NCBI RefSeq assembly: GCF_001547525.1
Contig: NZ_CM003768.1
Location: forward strand, 3,224,001-3,288,000
Origin: Burkholderia anthina
GTDB lineage: Bacteria; Pseudomonadota; Gammaproteobacteria; Burkholderiales; Burkholderiaceae
Direction of reading: 5' to 3'
Length of the DNA stretch: 64,000 nucleotides
Made by a program: the position numbers and the translations under genes
Shown: positions 41,121-49,929 of the stretch, piece by piece
How the letters are laid out: each line of letters starts with the position of its first letter
Numbering within the stretch: position 1 is the first letter of the stretch
Notes under the pieces: generated by a model
What the model saw: only the letters and a program-made list of their open reading frames with translations
Databases searched by the model: none
Told to the model about the DNA's origin: nothing

Positions 41121-42305
41121 TTACAGCGTGTCGAGGATCGACCGCAGCATCGCCATCATCTGGTCGATCTCTTCGGTCGTCACGTTCAGCGCGGGCATGA
41201 AGCGCAGCAGGTTCGGCCGTGCGGCGTTCAGCAGCAGGCCGTCGGGCTGCATGTCGCGCGCCTTCTCGACGATCTGCGGGCCGATGTCCTTGCCGAGCAG
41301 CAGCGCGCGCAGCAGGCCTTCGCCGCGTTCGCCCTCGAAGCCGCGTTCCTCCGACAGCTCGAGCAGCTTGCGCTTCAGATACTCGCCGCGCGCGCGCACG
41401 CCTTCGAGGAAGCCGGGCGCGACGAGCTGCGAGATCACCGAATAGCCGACCGCCGTCATCAGCGGGTTGCCGTTGTACGTGCCGCCCTGGTCGCCGGCCT
41501 CGAACACCGCGACGTCGGCCTTCGACAGCAGCGCGCCGAGCGGTGCGCCGCCGCCGATGCCCTTCGCGAGCGTCATGACGTCCGGCTCGATGCCGGACAG
41601 CTCGTATGCGAACAGCGTGCCCGCGCGGCCGCAGCCGCTCTGCACTTCGTCGACGATCAGCAGCAGGTTGTGCTGCTTCGTCAGCGCGCGCAGCGCCTGC
41701 ATGAATTCGCGCGTCGCCGGGATCACGCCGCCTTCGCCCTGGATCGGCTCGAGCATCACGGCGACGGTCTTGTCGGTGATCAGCTTCTCGACCGAGTTGA
41801 TGTCGTTCAGCTCGGCCTTCGGGAAGCCCGGCACCTGCGGCGCGTAGATCGTGTCCCAGCCCGGCTTGCCGCTGGCCGACATCGTCGCGAGCGTGCGGCC
41901 GTGGAAGCTGTGGTCGAACGTGATGATCTCGTACGCGCCGTTCTTGAACTTGCGGCCCCACTTGCGCGCGAGCTTGATCGCGCCTTCGTTCGCCTCGGCG
42001 CCGCTGTTCGTGAAGAACACCTTGTCGAACACGCTGTGCTGCGTGAGCAGGCCCGCGAGTTTCGCCATCGGCTCGTTGTAGAACGCCGGCGACGGGTTCA
42101 GCAGCTTTTCGGCCTGCGTCTTCAGCGCCTCGACGATGCCGTCGTTGCAGTGGCCGAGGCTGTTGACCGCCCAGCCCTGGATGAAGTCCAGATAGCGCTT
42201 GCCCGTGTGATCGTAGAGCCACGAACCCTTGCCGTGCGTAAACACGATGTCGGGGCGGTTCGTGATGTACATCAGCGAGTCGATCGGGTAATCGTTCAGG
42301 GGCAT
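41121..42305 (-). CDS. Class III aminotransferase, acetylornithine type
   Basis: 394-residue PLP-dependent aminotransferase of the ArgD/RocD group, annotated in relatives as acetylornithine transaminase. Features: WAVNSLGH, the phosphate-binding [63 protein letters not shown] and the PLP lysine in [16 protein letters not shown]. It acts in ornithine/arginine metabolism, but the exact substrate (acetylornithine, succinylornithine or ornithine) is not decided by the sequence. The ATG at 42305 has GGAG nine bases upstream. A terminator-like hairpin lies 40 bases before the start, in the leader. Confidence 0.9.
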   Translation of the reverse strand: MPLNDYPIDSLMYITNRPDIVFTHGKGSWLYDHTGKRYLDFIQGWAVNSLGHCNDGIVEALKTQAEKLLNPSPAFYNEPMAKLAGLLTQHSVFDKVFFTNSGAEANEGAIKLARKWGRKFKNGAYEIITFDHSFHGRTLATMSASGKPGWDTIYAPQVPGFPKAELNDINSVEKLITDKTVAVMLEPIQGEGGVIPATREFMQALRALTKQHNLLLIVDEVQSGCGRAGTLFAYELSGIEPDVMTLAKGIGGGAPLGALLSKADVAVFEAGDQGGTYNGNPLMTAVGYSVISQLVAPGFLEGVRARGEYLKRKLLELSEERGFEGERGEGLLRALLLGKDIGPQIVEKARDMQPDGLLLNAARPNLLRFMPALNVTTEEIDQMMAMLRSILDTL

Positions 42306-42345
42306 GGCAGCAGACTCCAGCGGGCGTTGAAAGGGAAACGGGCAA

Positions 42346-42371
42346 TAAAAAAGCCACGGAAGGCCGTGGCT
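42346..42371 (-). terminator. Terminator hairpin 40 bases upstream of the aminotransferase start
   Basis: AGCCACGG and CCGTGGCT form an 8-bp stem with a four-base loop; on the minus strand six U residues follow. It may end the upstream reductase transcript or act as an attenuator in the aminotransferase leader. Confidence 0.8.
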
Positions 42372-42415
42372 GGTGGGTCGAACAGCTTGTGCGTAACCGG
42401 TGAAGCGGAGGAGGG

Positions 42416-42499
42416 TTACGCGCGAGTCCGTGACGAGCCGGCGGCATCCGGGCGGAGCGGCGAGCGGCGACGTCGGAGAGCGGACAGGAAGCGGTTCAT
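42416..42499 (-). CDS. Possible 27-residue Arg-rich leader peptide
   Basis: The short frame encodes [20 protein letters not shown] and seven further residues, with eight Arg codons, four of them consecutive. It starts directly after a promoter-like pair and stops 44 bases before a terminator hairpin, the layout of a transcription attenuator. The stop codon lies in an 8-bp stem (GCGTAACC/GGTTACGC). Caution: non-coding frames in this GC-rich DNA are often Arg-rich, and no Shine-Dalgarno is present, so chance is a real alternative. Confidence 0.25.
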   Translation of the reverse strand: MNRFLSALRRRRSPLRPDAAGSSRTRA

Positions 42500-42506
42500 G
42501 TGCGCA

Positions 42507-42536
42507 AGCATAAGGCATCCCGCGCCCCACTGTAAA
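42507..42536 (-). promoter_or_regulatory. Putative promoter of the aminotransferase leader
   Basis: On the minus strand TTTACA (42531-42536), an 18-base spacer and TATGCT (42507-42512). Transcription would start near 42500, next to the small Arg-rich frame. Confidence 0.4.
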
Positions 42537-42600
42537 CCGCCGCGATGCCACGGATGTGACATGGGCGGCGCGCAGCGGGGCGCGTTCAGGCGCCCGGCGC

Positions 42601-43632
42601 TCAGACCGGATGCGCGAGATCGGCGGCGCTCGTGAACGAGTCCGCGTAGAACTCGTCGGCCGGCAGCGCGTGGTGCTGCGTGAAATCGCGCTGCGCGGAT
42701 TCGACCATCACCGGCGCGCCGCACGCGTACACCTGGTGGCCGGACAGATCGGGCAGGTCCTCGATCACCGCGCGATGGACGAAGCCCGTGCGGCCGGTCC
42801 ACTGGTCGGCGTCGTCCGGTTCGGAGAGGACCGGCACGTACTTGAAGTTCGGGATCTCGCGCGCCCATTGCTCGGCGAGCTCGGCGAGGTAGATGTCCTT
42901 CTTGCGGCGCGCGCCCCAGTAGAGCGTCATCGGGCGCGTGATGCCCGAATGCTTCACGTGCTCGATGATCGCCTTGATCGGCGCGAAGCCGGTGCCCGAC
43001 GCGAGCAGCACGATCGGCTTGTCGGAATCCTCGCGCAGGAAGAACGTGCCGAGCGGGCCTTCGAAGCGCAGGATGTCGCGCTCCTTCATCGCGCCGAACA
43101 CGTGGTCGGTGAACTTGCCGCCCGGCATGTGGCGGATGTGCAGCTCGATCGGGCCTTCCTCGTGCGGCGCGTTCGCCATCGAGTAGCTGCGGCGCGAGCC
43201 GTCCTTCAGGATGAATTCGACGTACTGGCCCGCGAGGTACTGCAGGCGTTCGTTGGCAGGCAACTGCAGCTTCACGACCATCACGTCGTCCGCCTTGCGT
43301 TCGAGCGCGGCGATGCGGCACGGCAGCTTCTTGACCTGCACGCCGTCGACGCCGGCGATTTCACGCACGTCGATCTCGAGATCGCATTGCGCCTTCGAGC
43401 AGCACAGCAGCGCGAGGCCGCGCGTGCGTTCGTCGTTGGACAGCGCCGACGCGGCGTGCGGGCCCTGTTCGATCTGGCCCGACACGATCTGGCCCTTGCA
43501 GGAACCGCACGCGCCGTTCTTGCAGCCGTACGGCAGATGGACGTTCTGGCGCAGCGCGGCCGCCAGCACGGTTTCGTCCGACTCGACCTGGAATTGCCGG
43601 CCGCTTTGCTTGAGAGTGACGTTGAATGCCAT
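42601..43632 (-). CDS. Ferredoxin-flavin oxidoreductase (CDP-6-deoxy-glucoseen reductase/phenol hydroxylase reductase-like)
   Basis: 343-residue three-domain electron-transfer protein. The N-terminal plant-type 2Fe-2S domain (residues 1-90) has CKNGACGSC plus the fourth cysteine in LALLCC. The middle FAD domain has [20 protein letters not shown]. The C-terminal NAD domain shows [27 protein letters not shown] and [10 protein letters not shown]. It passes electrons from NAD(P)H through FAD and the cluster to an unknown partner; no oxygenase or sugar-dehydrase gene is nearby. It is often named AscD-like from homology to the ascarylose-pathway enzyme, but that role is unlikely here. Confidence 0.88.
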   Translation of the reverse strand: MAFNVTLKQSGRQFQVESDETVLAAALRQNVHLPYGCKNGACGSCKGQIVSGQIEQGPHAASALSNDERTRGLALLCCSKAQCDLEIDVREIAGVDGVQVKKLPCRIAALERKADDVMVVKLQLPANERLQYLAGQYVEFILKDGSRRSYSMANAPHEEGPIELHIRHMPGGKFTDHVFGAMKERDILRFEGPLGTFFLREDSDKPIVLLASGTGFAPIKAIIEHVKHSGITRPMTLYWGARRKKDIYLAELAEQWAREIPNFKYVPVLSEPDDADQWTGRTGFVHRAVIEDLPDLSGHQVYACGAPVMVESAQRDFTQHHALPADEFYADSFTSAADLAHPV

Positions 43633-43739
43633 AGAACCAAACTAGAACAAAATGGGGGGACCGTGCATGTCGCGCACGGCAGCTACAATGCAAAACCGTT
43701 GCGCGTCGCGCAACGGCGGCTACTGATCTCGCAACCAAC

Positions 43740-44774
43740 ATGATCGCGACACGAATCCTGCGCCGGCCGCGCGTATTGATCGTCGGCTGCGGCGACGTCG
43801 GCATGCGCTGCGTCGCGCAATGGCGTGACGCGCGCCCCGACCTGCGCATCCTCGCGCTGACGAGCCACCCGGCTCGCCGCAGCGAATTGCGCGCCGCGGG
43901 CGCGACGCCGATCGTCGGCGATCTCGATCGCCCGGCGACGCTCCGTCGCGTCGCGGGCGTCGCCCGCACGATCCTGCATCTCGCGCCGCCGCCATCCGAC
44001 GGCCACGACGACCGGCGCACGCGTGCGCTGATCGCCGCAACCTCCATGCCCGCGCGTCGGCCGTCTCCGACGGCACCGGCGGTCGGCCGGCTCCGACGGC
44101 TGCGCACCGCGGCGCGACAGGCCGGCGCGCCCGTTCGGGCAGCGCGTATTGTACCCGACGGTCTTCGCGCGCCGAGGCTCGTCTATGCCAGCACGACGGG
44201 CGTCTACGGCGACTGCGGCGGCGCGCGCATCGACGAAACGCACCCGCTGCGCCCCGCGAACCCGCGCGCGTTCCGGCGCGTGTCGGCCGAGCGGCAACTG
44301 CGTGCGGCGACGGTGCGCGGCGTGCTGTCCGCGCGCATCGTGCGCATTCCGGGCATCTACGCGGCGAACCGTCTGCCGGTCGCGCGGCTCGAGCGCGGCA
44401 CGCCGGCGCTCGAGCCGGCCGACGACGTCTACACGAACCACATCCACGCGGACGATCTCGCGGCGATCCTGCGTCGGGCGGCCGAGCGCGGCAAGCCGGC
44501 GCGCGTCGTGCACGCGTCGGACGACACCGAACTGCGGATGGGAGAGTATTTCGACCGGGTCGCGCAGGCGCTGGGCCTGCCGAGGCCGCCGCGCGTGAGC
44601 CGCGCGGACGCCGAACGCCTGCTCGAGCCGACGCTGCTGTCCTTCATGCGCGAGTCGCGGCGCCTGTCCAACGCACGGCTCAAGGCCGAATTGTGCGTGA
44701 CGTTGCGCTATCCGACCGTAGACGATTTCCTTCAAACGCTCGCGCCGGGCAGCGCGTCAGGTGAGCGCCGGTAA
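43740..44774 (+). CDS. NAD(P)-binding epimerase/SDR-like protein
   Basis: 344-residue extended-SDR protein. The Rossmann motif is VLIVGCGDVGMRCVAQW (GxGxxG at about residues 16-21), then GDLDRPATLRRVAGVARTILHLAPP. LVYASTTGVYGD provides the conserved Ser/Thr and the Tyr region, although the classical YxxxK is poorly kept (RVSAERQL follows). It resembles YeeZ-like sugar-nucleotide epimerase-family proteins of unknown substrate. The stretch of residues 100-140 (RRPSPTAPAVGRLRRLRTAARQ) looks like an insertion. Its 3' end overlaps a convergent small membrane-protein gene by 18 bases. Confidence 0.8.
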   Translation: MIATRILRRPRVLIVGCGDVGMRCVAQWRDARPDLRILALTSHPARRSELRAAGATPIVGDLDRPATLRRVAGVARTILHLAPPPSDGHDDRRTRALIAATSMPARRPSPTAPAVGRLRRLRTAARQAGAPVRAARIVPDGLRAPRLVYASTTGVYGDCGGARIDETHPLRPANPRAFRRVSAERQLRAATVRGVLSARIVRIPGIYAANRLPVARLERGTPALEPADDVYTNHIHADDLAAILRRAAERGKPARVVHASDDTELRMGEYFDRVAQALGLPRPPRVSRADAERLLEPTLLSFMRESRRLSNARLKAELCVTLRYPTVDDFLQTLAPGSASGERR

Positions 44775-44945
44775 CGCCTCGATCAGCAGGAAGCACAGCA
44801 GCGCACCGATCAGCGCGCCGATCAGGTTCGGGTGATATTTGTGCTTCAGATGCATCGTGGCCAGCAGCCCGCCGATCACGATGACGCCGATGACCGCGAA
44901 CGCGATCATCACGGACGACAGTTCGAAAGAATGGTTGATGTTCAT
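44757..44945 (-). CDS. Small membrane protein, two predicted membrane helices
   Basis: 62-residue protein of unknown function. Two hydrophobic helices (SVMIAFAVIGVIVIGGLLAT at about 11-30 and LIGALIGALLCFLLIEAL at about 41-58) are joined by a basic, His-containing loop (MHLKHKYHPN). GGGGGAG six bases before the ATG supports translation. Its 3' end overlaps the convergent epimerase-like gene by 18 bases. Confidence 0.7.
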   Translation of the reverse strand: MNINHSFELSSVMIAFAVIGVIVIGGLLATMHLKHKYHPNLIGALIGALLCFLLIEALPALT

Positions 44946-45051
44946 GATGTCTCCCCCTGCATCGCCGCTCTTGCAGCTTGTGATTTCAGTATAGCGGGGG
45001 AACCTGCGGCCGAGAGGCGGCCGGACACCGAACGGTCGTGCGGATTTTCCC

Positions 45052-45768
45052 TTACAGGGTTTCGACGGGATTGCGCAGCGCGGAAAGGTCGGCTTCGTCG
45101 AGCCAGCGCCATGCGCCGGGCGCGAGATCGGCCGGCAGCGTGAAGCCGCCGATGCTTTCGCGGTGCAGCAATTCGACGCGGTTGCTCGCGGCCGCGACCA
45201 TCCGCTTGACCTGGTGGTACTTGCCTTCGAGGACGGTCAGCGCGAGCGTGTGCGGGGCGCGGGCGTCGGCGGCGACGGCCGCGATCGGCTTCGGCTCGCC
45301 ATGCAGTTGCACGCCGGTGCGCAGCGCGTGCAGTTGCGTGTCGTCGAGCGGGTGGCGCACGGTCGCGACGTAGGTCTTCGGCACCTTGCGCTTCGGCGAC
45401 GTGTACGCGTGCACGAACTGGCCGTCGTCGGACAGCAGCAGCAGGCCGGTCGTGTCCTGGTCGAGCCGCCCGACGCACTGCACGCCGCGCGCGACGAGCG
45501 GCGCCGGCAGCAGGCTGAAGACGCTCGCATGGTGCTGCGGATCGCGAGAACACTCGTAGCCGGCCGGCTTGTTGAGCGCGAGATACGCGCGCGCATGGAA
45601 CGGCCATGCGGCCTCGTCGACCTCGAACACGAGGCCGTCGGTGTCGAAGGTGGCGTCCGGGTCGGTCGCGGCGGCGCCCGCGACGGCGACGCGGCCCGCC
45701 TCGATCAGGCCGCGGCACTGGCGGCGCGAGCCGAAGCCCTGGGTGTAGAGAATGCTTTCGAGATCCAT
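45052..45768 (-). CDS. rsuA: 16S rRNA pseudouridine synthase, RsuA type
   Basis: 238-residue synthase; E. coli RsuA isomerises U516 of 16S rRNA. An N-terminal S4-like RNA-binding segment (residues 1-55: LYTQGFGSRRQCRGLIEAGRVAVAG) precedes the catalytic domain, with LNKPAGYECSRDPQHHASVFSLLP and D103 in GRLDQDTTGLLLL. EGKYHQVKRMVAAASNRVELLHR is the RsuA-type C-terminal motif. It is monocistronic. Confidence 0.93.
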   Translation of the reverse strand: MDLESILYTQGFGSRRQCRGLIEAGRVAVAGAAATDPDATFDTDGLVFEVDEAAWPFHARAYLALNKPAGYECSRDPQHHASVFSLLPAPLVARGVQCVGRLDQDTTGLLLLSDDGQFVHAYTSPKRKVPKTYVATVRHPLDDTQLHALRTGVQLHGEPKPIAAVAADARAPHTLALTVLEGKYHQVKRMVAAASNRVELLHRESIGGFTLPADLAPGAWRWLDEADLSALRNPVETL

Positions 45769-45882
45769 AGCGCGCGCATTCTATCAAGCGCCGGTGCATG
45801 GCCGGCATGAACGCGCATGCGCTGGTAAGCTGCCGGAACGCCGCACGGTGCGCGGCGCCCGCCCATTCTTCACGGACAGTTC

Positions 45883-46257
45883 ATGCGTTTCGATTCATTC
45901 CCGTTCGGCCGCCACGCGGCCGCCGTCATCGTCGCAGCAACCGTTTCGTCGGCCGCGTTCGCGCACGCGCATCTCGCGAAGAGCGACCCGGCGGCGGGCG
46001 CGATGCTGGCTGCCGCACCGGCCGCCGTCACGATCGACTTCACCGAGCCGCTGGAGCCGGCATTCAGCTCGATCGTCGTCGTCGACGGCGACGGCAAGAC
46101 GGTGTCGAACGGCCGCGCGCGCATCGACGCGTCGAACCGCAAGCGCATGACGGTGCCGCTCGCGGCGCTCGCCACGGGCGCGTACACGGTGAAGTGGGTG
46201 GCCGTCGCGACCGACGGGCATCGCACGCAGGGCGCGTACGGCTTCGGCGTGAAGTGA
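45883..46257 (+). CDS. copC: CopC-domain periplasmic copper-binding protein
   Basis: 124-residue periplasmic protein. The signal peptide ends at A27, leaving H28 as the mature N-terminus (HAHLAKSDPAAG); an N-terminal His in this position, with the DGH near the end (VATDGHRTQGAYGFGV), forms the Cu(II) site of CopC. A CopD permease, the usual partner, is not adjacent; the next gene is a DinB protein. Likely role is copper storage or delivery. The multicopper oxidase at 8.4 kb may belong to the same copper response, but nothing links them directly. Confidence 0.9.
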   Translation: MRFDSFPFGRHAAAVIVAATVSSAAFAHAHLAKSDPAAGAMLAAAPAAVTIDFTEPLEPAFSSIVVVDGDGKTVSNGRARIDASNRKRMTVPLAALATGAYTVKWVAVATDGHRTQGAYGFGVK

Positions 46258-46323
46258 TGCAACGGGGGCGGCAGGCCAGTGCCACGGTTGCCGCCCGCCT
46301 TTATCCGACAGGGAGTTTTCCGT

Positions 46324-46824
46324 ATGAATCCGACGACGCTCGACGCACTCGCCGATTTCCCCCGTCAGCTCGAAGCGTATTTCGCGGCCGTGCCCGACGG
46401 CTATGCGCGCTGGACGCCCGACGACTGGGCCGGCATACCGAGCGAGCATTTCTCGCCGCTCGGGCAACTCTGCCACGTGCGCGACATCGAGATCGACGGC
46501 TATCACGTGCGGCTGCGGCGCATGCTCGACGAAGACCGGCCGCTGCTCGTGTCGATCGACGGCGACGCGCTCGCGATCGAACGGCGCTACGACGACGCGT
46601 ATGCGTCCGACGTGCTCGCGGCGATCCGCGACGCACGACGCGAGACGCTGGCGCTGCTGTCGCGCCTCACGCCCGAACAGTTCGAGCGTACCGGCGAATT
46701 CGACGGCTACGGCTCGCTGACCGTGCGCGGGCTCGTGCATTACCTGTGCAGTCACGACCAGCAGCATCTGGCCGGCATGCAGTGGCTGCTCGGCAAGATC
46801 GACGCGGCGCTGTACGCGCGCTGA
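46324..46824 (+). CDS. DinB-family protein
   Basis: 166-residue four-helix DinB-fold protein, a group of metal-binding proteins including bacillithiol/mycothiol-type transferases; most have unknown roles. Candidate metal ligands are the histidines in LGQLCHVRDIEIDGY and in YLCSHDQQHLAGMQWL. The ATG at 46324 follows GGGAG by nine bases, so the 15 codons before it are not used. It follows copC on the same strand by 66 bases. Confidence 0.85.
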   Translation: MNPTTLDALADFPRQLEAYFAAVPDGYARWTPDDWAGIPSEHFSPLGQLCHVRDIEIDGYHVRLRRMLDEDRPLLVSIDGDALAIERRYDDAYASDVLAAIRDARRETLALLSRLTPEQFERTGEFDGYGSLTVRGLVHYLCSHDQQHLAGMQWLLGKIDAALYAR

Positions 46825-47001
46825 GCCGGCCGCCGGCCGCGATCGAGGGCGGAATCCGGCGTCGCCGTCGGTGCGGAAGACCTCCTTGCGCAGCTTCGAC
46901 TGGACCGATTTTCTGGATAATCCATCCAGCCGCGGCCGGCTGATCGGCGGGGCGCGTGTGCCTACACTCCTAGCTTCGTTCAACGAAAAAAGGAGTCAAC
47001 C

Positions 47002-47775
47002 GTGGCAACTCATACGCTCGCAGACAAGGTCGTCCTGATCGCAGGCGGCGCAAAGAATCTCGGCGGCCTGATCGCCCGGGACCTGGCGGGCCACGGCGCG
47101 AAGGCGGTGGCGATTCACTACAACAGCGCGGCGTCGCAGGCGCAGGCCGAGGAAACGGCCGCCGCGGTGCGCGCGGCCGGCGCGCAAGCCGCGACGTTCC
47201 AGGCGGACCTGACGACGGCGGCCGCGGTCGAGAAGCTGTTCGACGACGCGAAGCAGCGCTTCGGCAAGATCGACATCGCGATCAACACGGTCGGCAAGGT
47301 GCTGAAGAAGCCGTTCACCGAGATCAGCGAAGCCGAGTACGACGAGATGTTCGCGGTCAACAGCAAGTCGGCGTTCTTCTTCATCAAGGAAGCCGGGCGG
47401 CATCTCGAGGATCACGGCAAGCTCGTCACGCTGGTGACGTCGCTGCTCGGCGCGTTCACGCCGTTCTACGCGGCATACGAAGGATCGAAGGCGCCGGTCG
47501 AGCACTTCACGCGCGCGGCGTCGAAGGAGTACGGCGCACGCGGCATTTCGGTGACGGCCGTCGGGCCGGGTCCGATGGACACGCCGTTCTTCTATCCGGC
47601 CGAAGGCGCCGACGCGGTCGCGTATCACAAGACGGCCGCCGCGCTGTCGCCGTTCAGCAAGACGGGGCTGACCGACATCGAGGACGTCGTGCCGTTCATC
47701 CGCCATCTCGTGACCGACGGCTGGTGGATCACGGGCCAGACGATCCTGATCAACGGCGGCTACACGACCAAGTAA
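47002..47775 (+). CDS. Short-chain dehydrogenase/reductase
   Basis: 257-residue classical SDR. The cofactor motif is IAGGAKNLGGLIARDL (a modified TGxxxGxG, with Ala-Gly-Gly), then INTVG in place of NNAG, Ser in VTLVTSLLGAF and the catalytic YEGSK. The C-terminus GQTILINGGYTTK is typical. Some of these substitutions recall enzymes such as enoyl-ACP-reductase-like or sugar-alcohol SDRs; the substrate is unknown. The start is a GTG with AGGAG seven bases upstream. A LysR gene follows on the same strand. Confidence 0.88.
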   Translation: MATHTLADKVVLIAGGAKNLGGLIARDLAGHGAKAVAIHYNSAASQAQAEETAAAVRAAGAQAATFQADLTTAAAVEKLFDDAKQRFGKIDIAINTVGKVLKKPFTEISEAEYDEMFAVNSKSAFFFIKEAGRHLEDHGKLVTLVTSLLGAFTPFYAAYEGSKAPVEHFTRAASKEYGARGISVTAVGPGPMDTPFFYPAEGADAVAYHKTAAALSPFSKTGLTDIEDVVPFIRHLVTDGWWITGQTILINGGYTTK

Positions 47776-47932
47776 CCGGGCCGCCCGCGGCCGCGCGGCG
47801 CACCGCACTGGCGCGTTTGCGTGGACAATGGACGGGCGCGAGGCCGCGCGCCCGTTTTCTCCGTGCCGCCGAAGCCGGCCGCGATGCGCGGCGGCCGGCG
47901 GCGACCGCCGTTCGAACCCGGGTCTCCCGCCG

Positions 47933-48862
47933 ATGGACAAGCTGGATCAGGTCAGGATCTTCCTGCAGGTTGCCGAGATGGGCAGCTTCATCAAGGCCGC
48001 GCATGCGCTCGACGTGCCGCGCGCGACCGTGTCGGCGGCCGTCCAGCAGCTCGAGACGGCGCTCGGCACTCGGCTGCTGCACCGCACGACACGCCAGGTG
48101 CAGCTGACCGCCGACGGCGCGCTGCTGGTCGAACGCGGCCGGCGCCTGCTCGCGGAAGCCGACGACCTCGACCGCCTGTTCCGGCGCCGCGACCGCGACG
48201 TGGTCGGGCGGCTGAACGTCGACGTGCCGAGCCGGATCGCGCGCCGCGTCGTGGCGCCCGCGCTGCCGTCGCTGTTTCGTCGCCACCCGAAGTTGCAACT
48301 GTCGCTCGGCTCGACGGACCGCGCGATCGATCTCGTGCAGGAGGGCGTCGACTGCGCGATCCGCGTCGGGCGGCTCGCGGACAGCAGCCTCGTCGTGCGG
48401 CCGCTCGGGCAGTTCACGCTGATCAACTGCGCGAGTCCCGATTACCTGCGCGAATGCGGCGTGCCCGAGCATCCGGATGCGCTCGCGCGCGGGCACTGGG
48501 CGATCGGCTATGCGTCGCCGACGACGGGGCGCGAGCTCGGCTGGGAATACTGCGCCAACGGGCAGCGGCACGTGCTGACGCTGCCGAGCCGCGTGATCGT
48601 CAACAACGCCGAAACCTATATCGCCAGCTGTATCGCCGGAATGGGGCTGATCCAGATTCCGCGCTTCGACGTCGAGCATCTGCTGGCAAGCGGCGCGCTC
48701 GTCGACGTGATGCCCGGCCATCGCGCCGAGCCGATGGAGGTGTCGGCCGTGTATCCGCACCGGCGGCACCGCTCCCGGCGGCTCAACGCGTTCGTCGAGT
48801 GGTTCGGGGAGTTGATGGCCGATGCATTGAACGGCGCGGGCGCGAGCGGCAGCGGCGATTGA
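47933..48862 (+). CDS. LysR-family transcriptional regulator
   Basis: 309-residue LTTR. The winged helix-turn-helix is at residues 1-62 (MDKLDQVRIFLQVAEMGSFIKAAHALDVPRATVSAAVQQLE..LGTRLLHRTTRQVQLT), followed by the substrate-binding domain. It resembles AaeR/DhcR-type regulators that sit beside oxidoreductases. I chose the ATG at 47933 because family members start within a few residues of the first helix; the 35 codons before it are non-homologous. It probably controls the SDR just upstream. Confidence 0.9.
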   Translation: MDKLDQVRIFLQVAEMGSFIKAAHALDVPRATVSAAVQQLETALGTRLLHRTTRQVQLTADGALLVERGRRLLAEADDLDRLFRRRDRDVVGRLNVDVPSRIARRVVAPALPSLFRRHPKLQLSLGSTDRAIDLVQEGVDCAIRVGRLADSSLVVRPLGQFTLINCASPDYLRECGVPEHPDALARGHWAIGYASPTTGRELGWEYCANGQRHVLTLPSRVIVNNAETYIASCIAGMGLIQIPRFDVEHLLASGALVDVMPGHRAEPMEVSAVYPHRRHRSRRLNAFVEWFGELMADALNGAGASGSGD

Positions 48863-48935
48863 AGGCGGCAACGCGCGGGTTTCCGCGGGCCGTGCCGCCG
48901 TCCGTCGGCCCGTGCGCCGAGCGTGCCGCGGGCGC

Positions 48936-49823
48936 TCAGGCGGCGAACTGCCGTGTGCGCCCGGTCGCCCGTACCGCGTCGATCAACGCGGCGCCGACGC
49001 CCGCGGGCTTCGACGCGAACGCGTAAAAGCGCGCGGCCGGCAGCGCCGGCAGGCCGTCTTGCGGCCCGCACGCGCGCAGGCCGTCGCGCAACTGGCTGCG
49101 CGCGAGCGCCGTGACCGCGAAGCCGGCGAGCGCGGCCGACATGCAGCCGGCCATGCTCGCGCTTTCGAACAGCACGCGAAACGGCCGTAGCGCCGCCGCG
49201 AGCGCGGACACCGCGGCTTCCCGGTACACGCACGGCTCCGGAAACAGCGCGAGCGGCACGCGTTCCTCGGCGTCGAGCGCCGTATCGGCCGCGAACGCCC
49301 ACACGAGCGGCTCTTCCCACAGCAGCTCGCCGGGCGTGTCGACCTGTCGGCATTGCTTGCCGAACACGACGTCGAGCCGGCCGAGCGATTGCTCCCGCAG
49401 CAGCGACGCGGTGATGCCGACCTTCAGTTCGATCGAGGTGTGCGGATGATTGTCGCGGAACGTGCGCAGCACCTGCGGCAGCCACGTGCCGGCGAAATCC
49501 TCGGACGCCCCGACTCGCAGCGGCCCGTGCGCCGGCGCGCCGCGCAGCCGGGCGCGCACTTCGCGCTCCATGTCGACGATGTTGCGCGCGTACGCGTACA
49601 GCGTGTCGCCGGCGGGCGTCAGCGCGATCCGGCGGGTCGTGCGCGCGAGCAGCACGGTGCCGGCCGCCTGTTCGAGCCGCTTGATGTGGCCGCTGACCGC
49701 GGACGGCGTCAGCGCGAGGCGCTCCGCGGCCGGCGCGAACCCGCGGCTGTCGACGACTTCGAGAAAGGTGCGCAGCAACGCGATGTCGAGTGCGGTCGAG
49801 GCGGGGGAGGGCGACGGTTCCAT
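48936..49823 (-). CDS. LysR-family transcriptional regulator
   Basis: 295-residue LTTR with an N-terminal HTH (DIALLRTFLEVVDSRGFAPAAERLALTPSAVSGHIKRLEQAAGTVLLARTTRRIALTPAG) and an effector domain. It diverges from an alpha/beta hydrolase gene across about 105 bases that include AT-rich, ATGA-repeated DNA, a likely operator region. The arrangement suggests it controls the hydrolase. Confidence 0.92.
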   Translation of the reverse strand: MEPSPSPASTALDIALLRTFLEVVDSRGFAPAAERLALTPSAVSGHIKRLEQAAGTVLLARTTRRIALTPAGDTLYAYARNIVDMEREVRARLRGAPAHGPLRVGASEDFAGTWLPQVLRTFRDNHPHTSIELKVGITASLLREQSLGRLDVVFGKQCRQVDTPGELLWEEPLVWAFAADTALDAEERVPLALFPEPCVYREAAVSALAAALRPFRVLFESASMAGCMSAALAGFAVTALARSQLRDGLRACGPQDGLPALPAARFYAFASKPAGVGAALIDAVRATGRTRQFAA

Positions 49824-49929
49824 GGATCGATTCGACGCAATATATGAGTAATGAACGATGATACTCCGTGAATCGTGATGAAATGCCGGCCTACCATCGT
49901 ATGTTCAAGCCCCTCTGGCGGAGTACACG

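Noticed and set aside
46913..46929. CTGGATAATCCATCCAG inverted repeat before the SDR at 47002
   Set aside because: Short 6-bp arms; could be a chance match or a weak operator, and not enough supports listing it as a feature.
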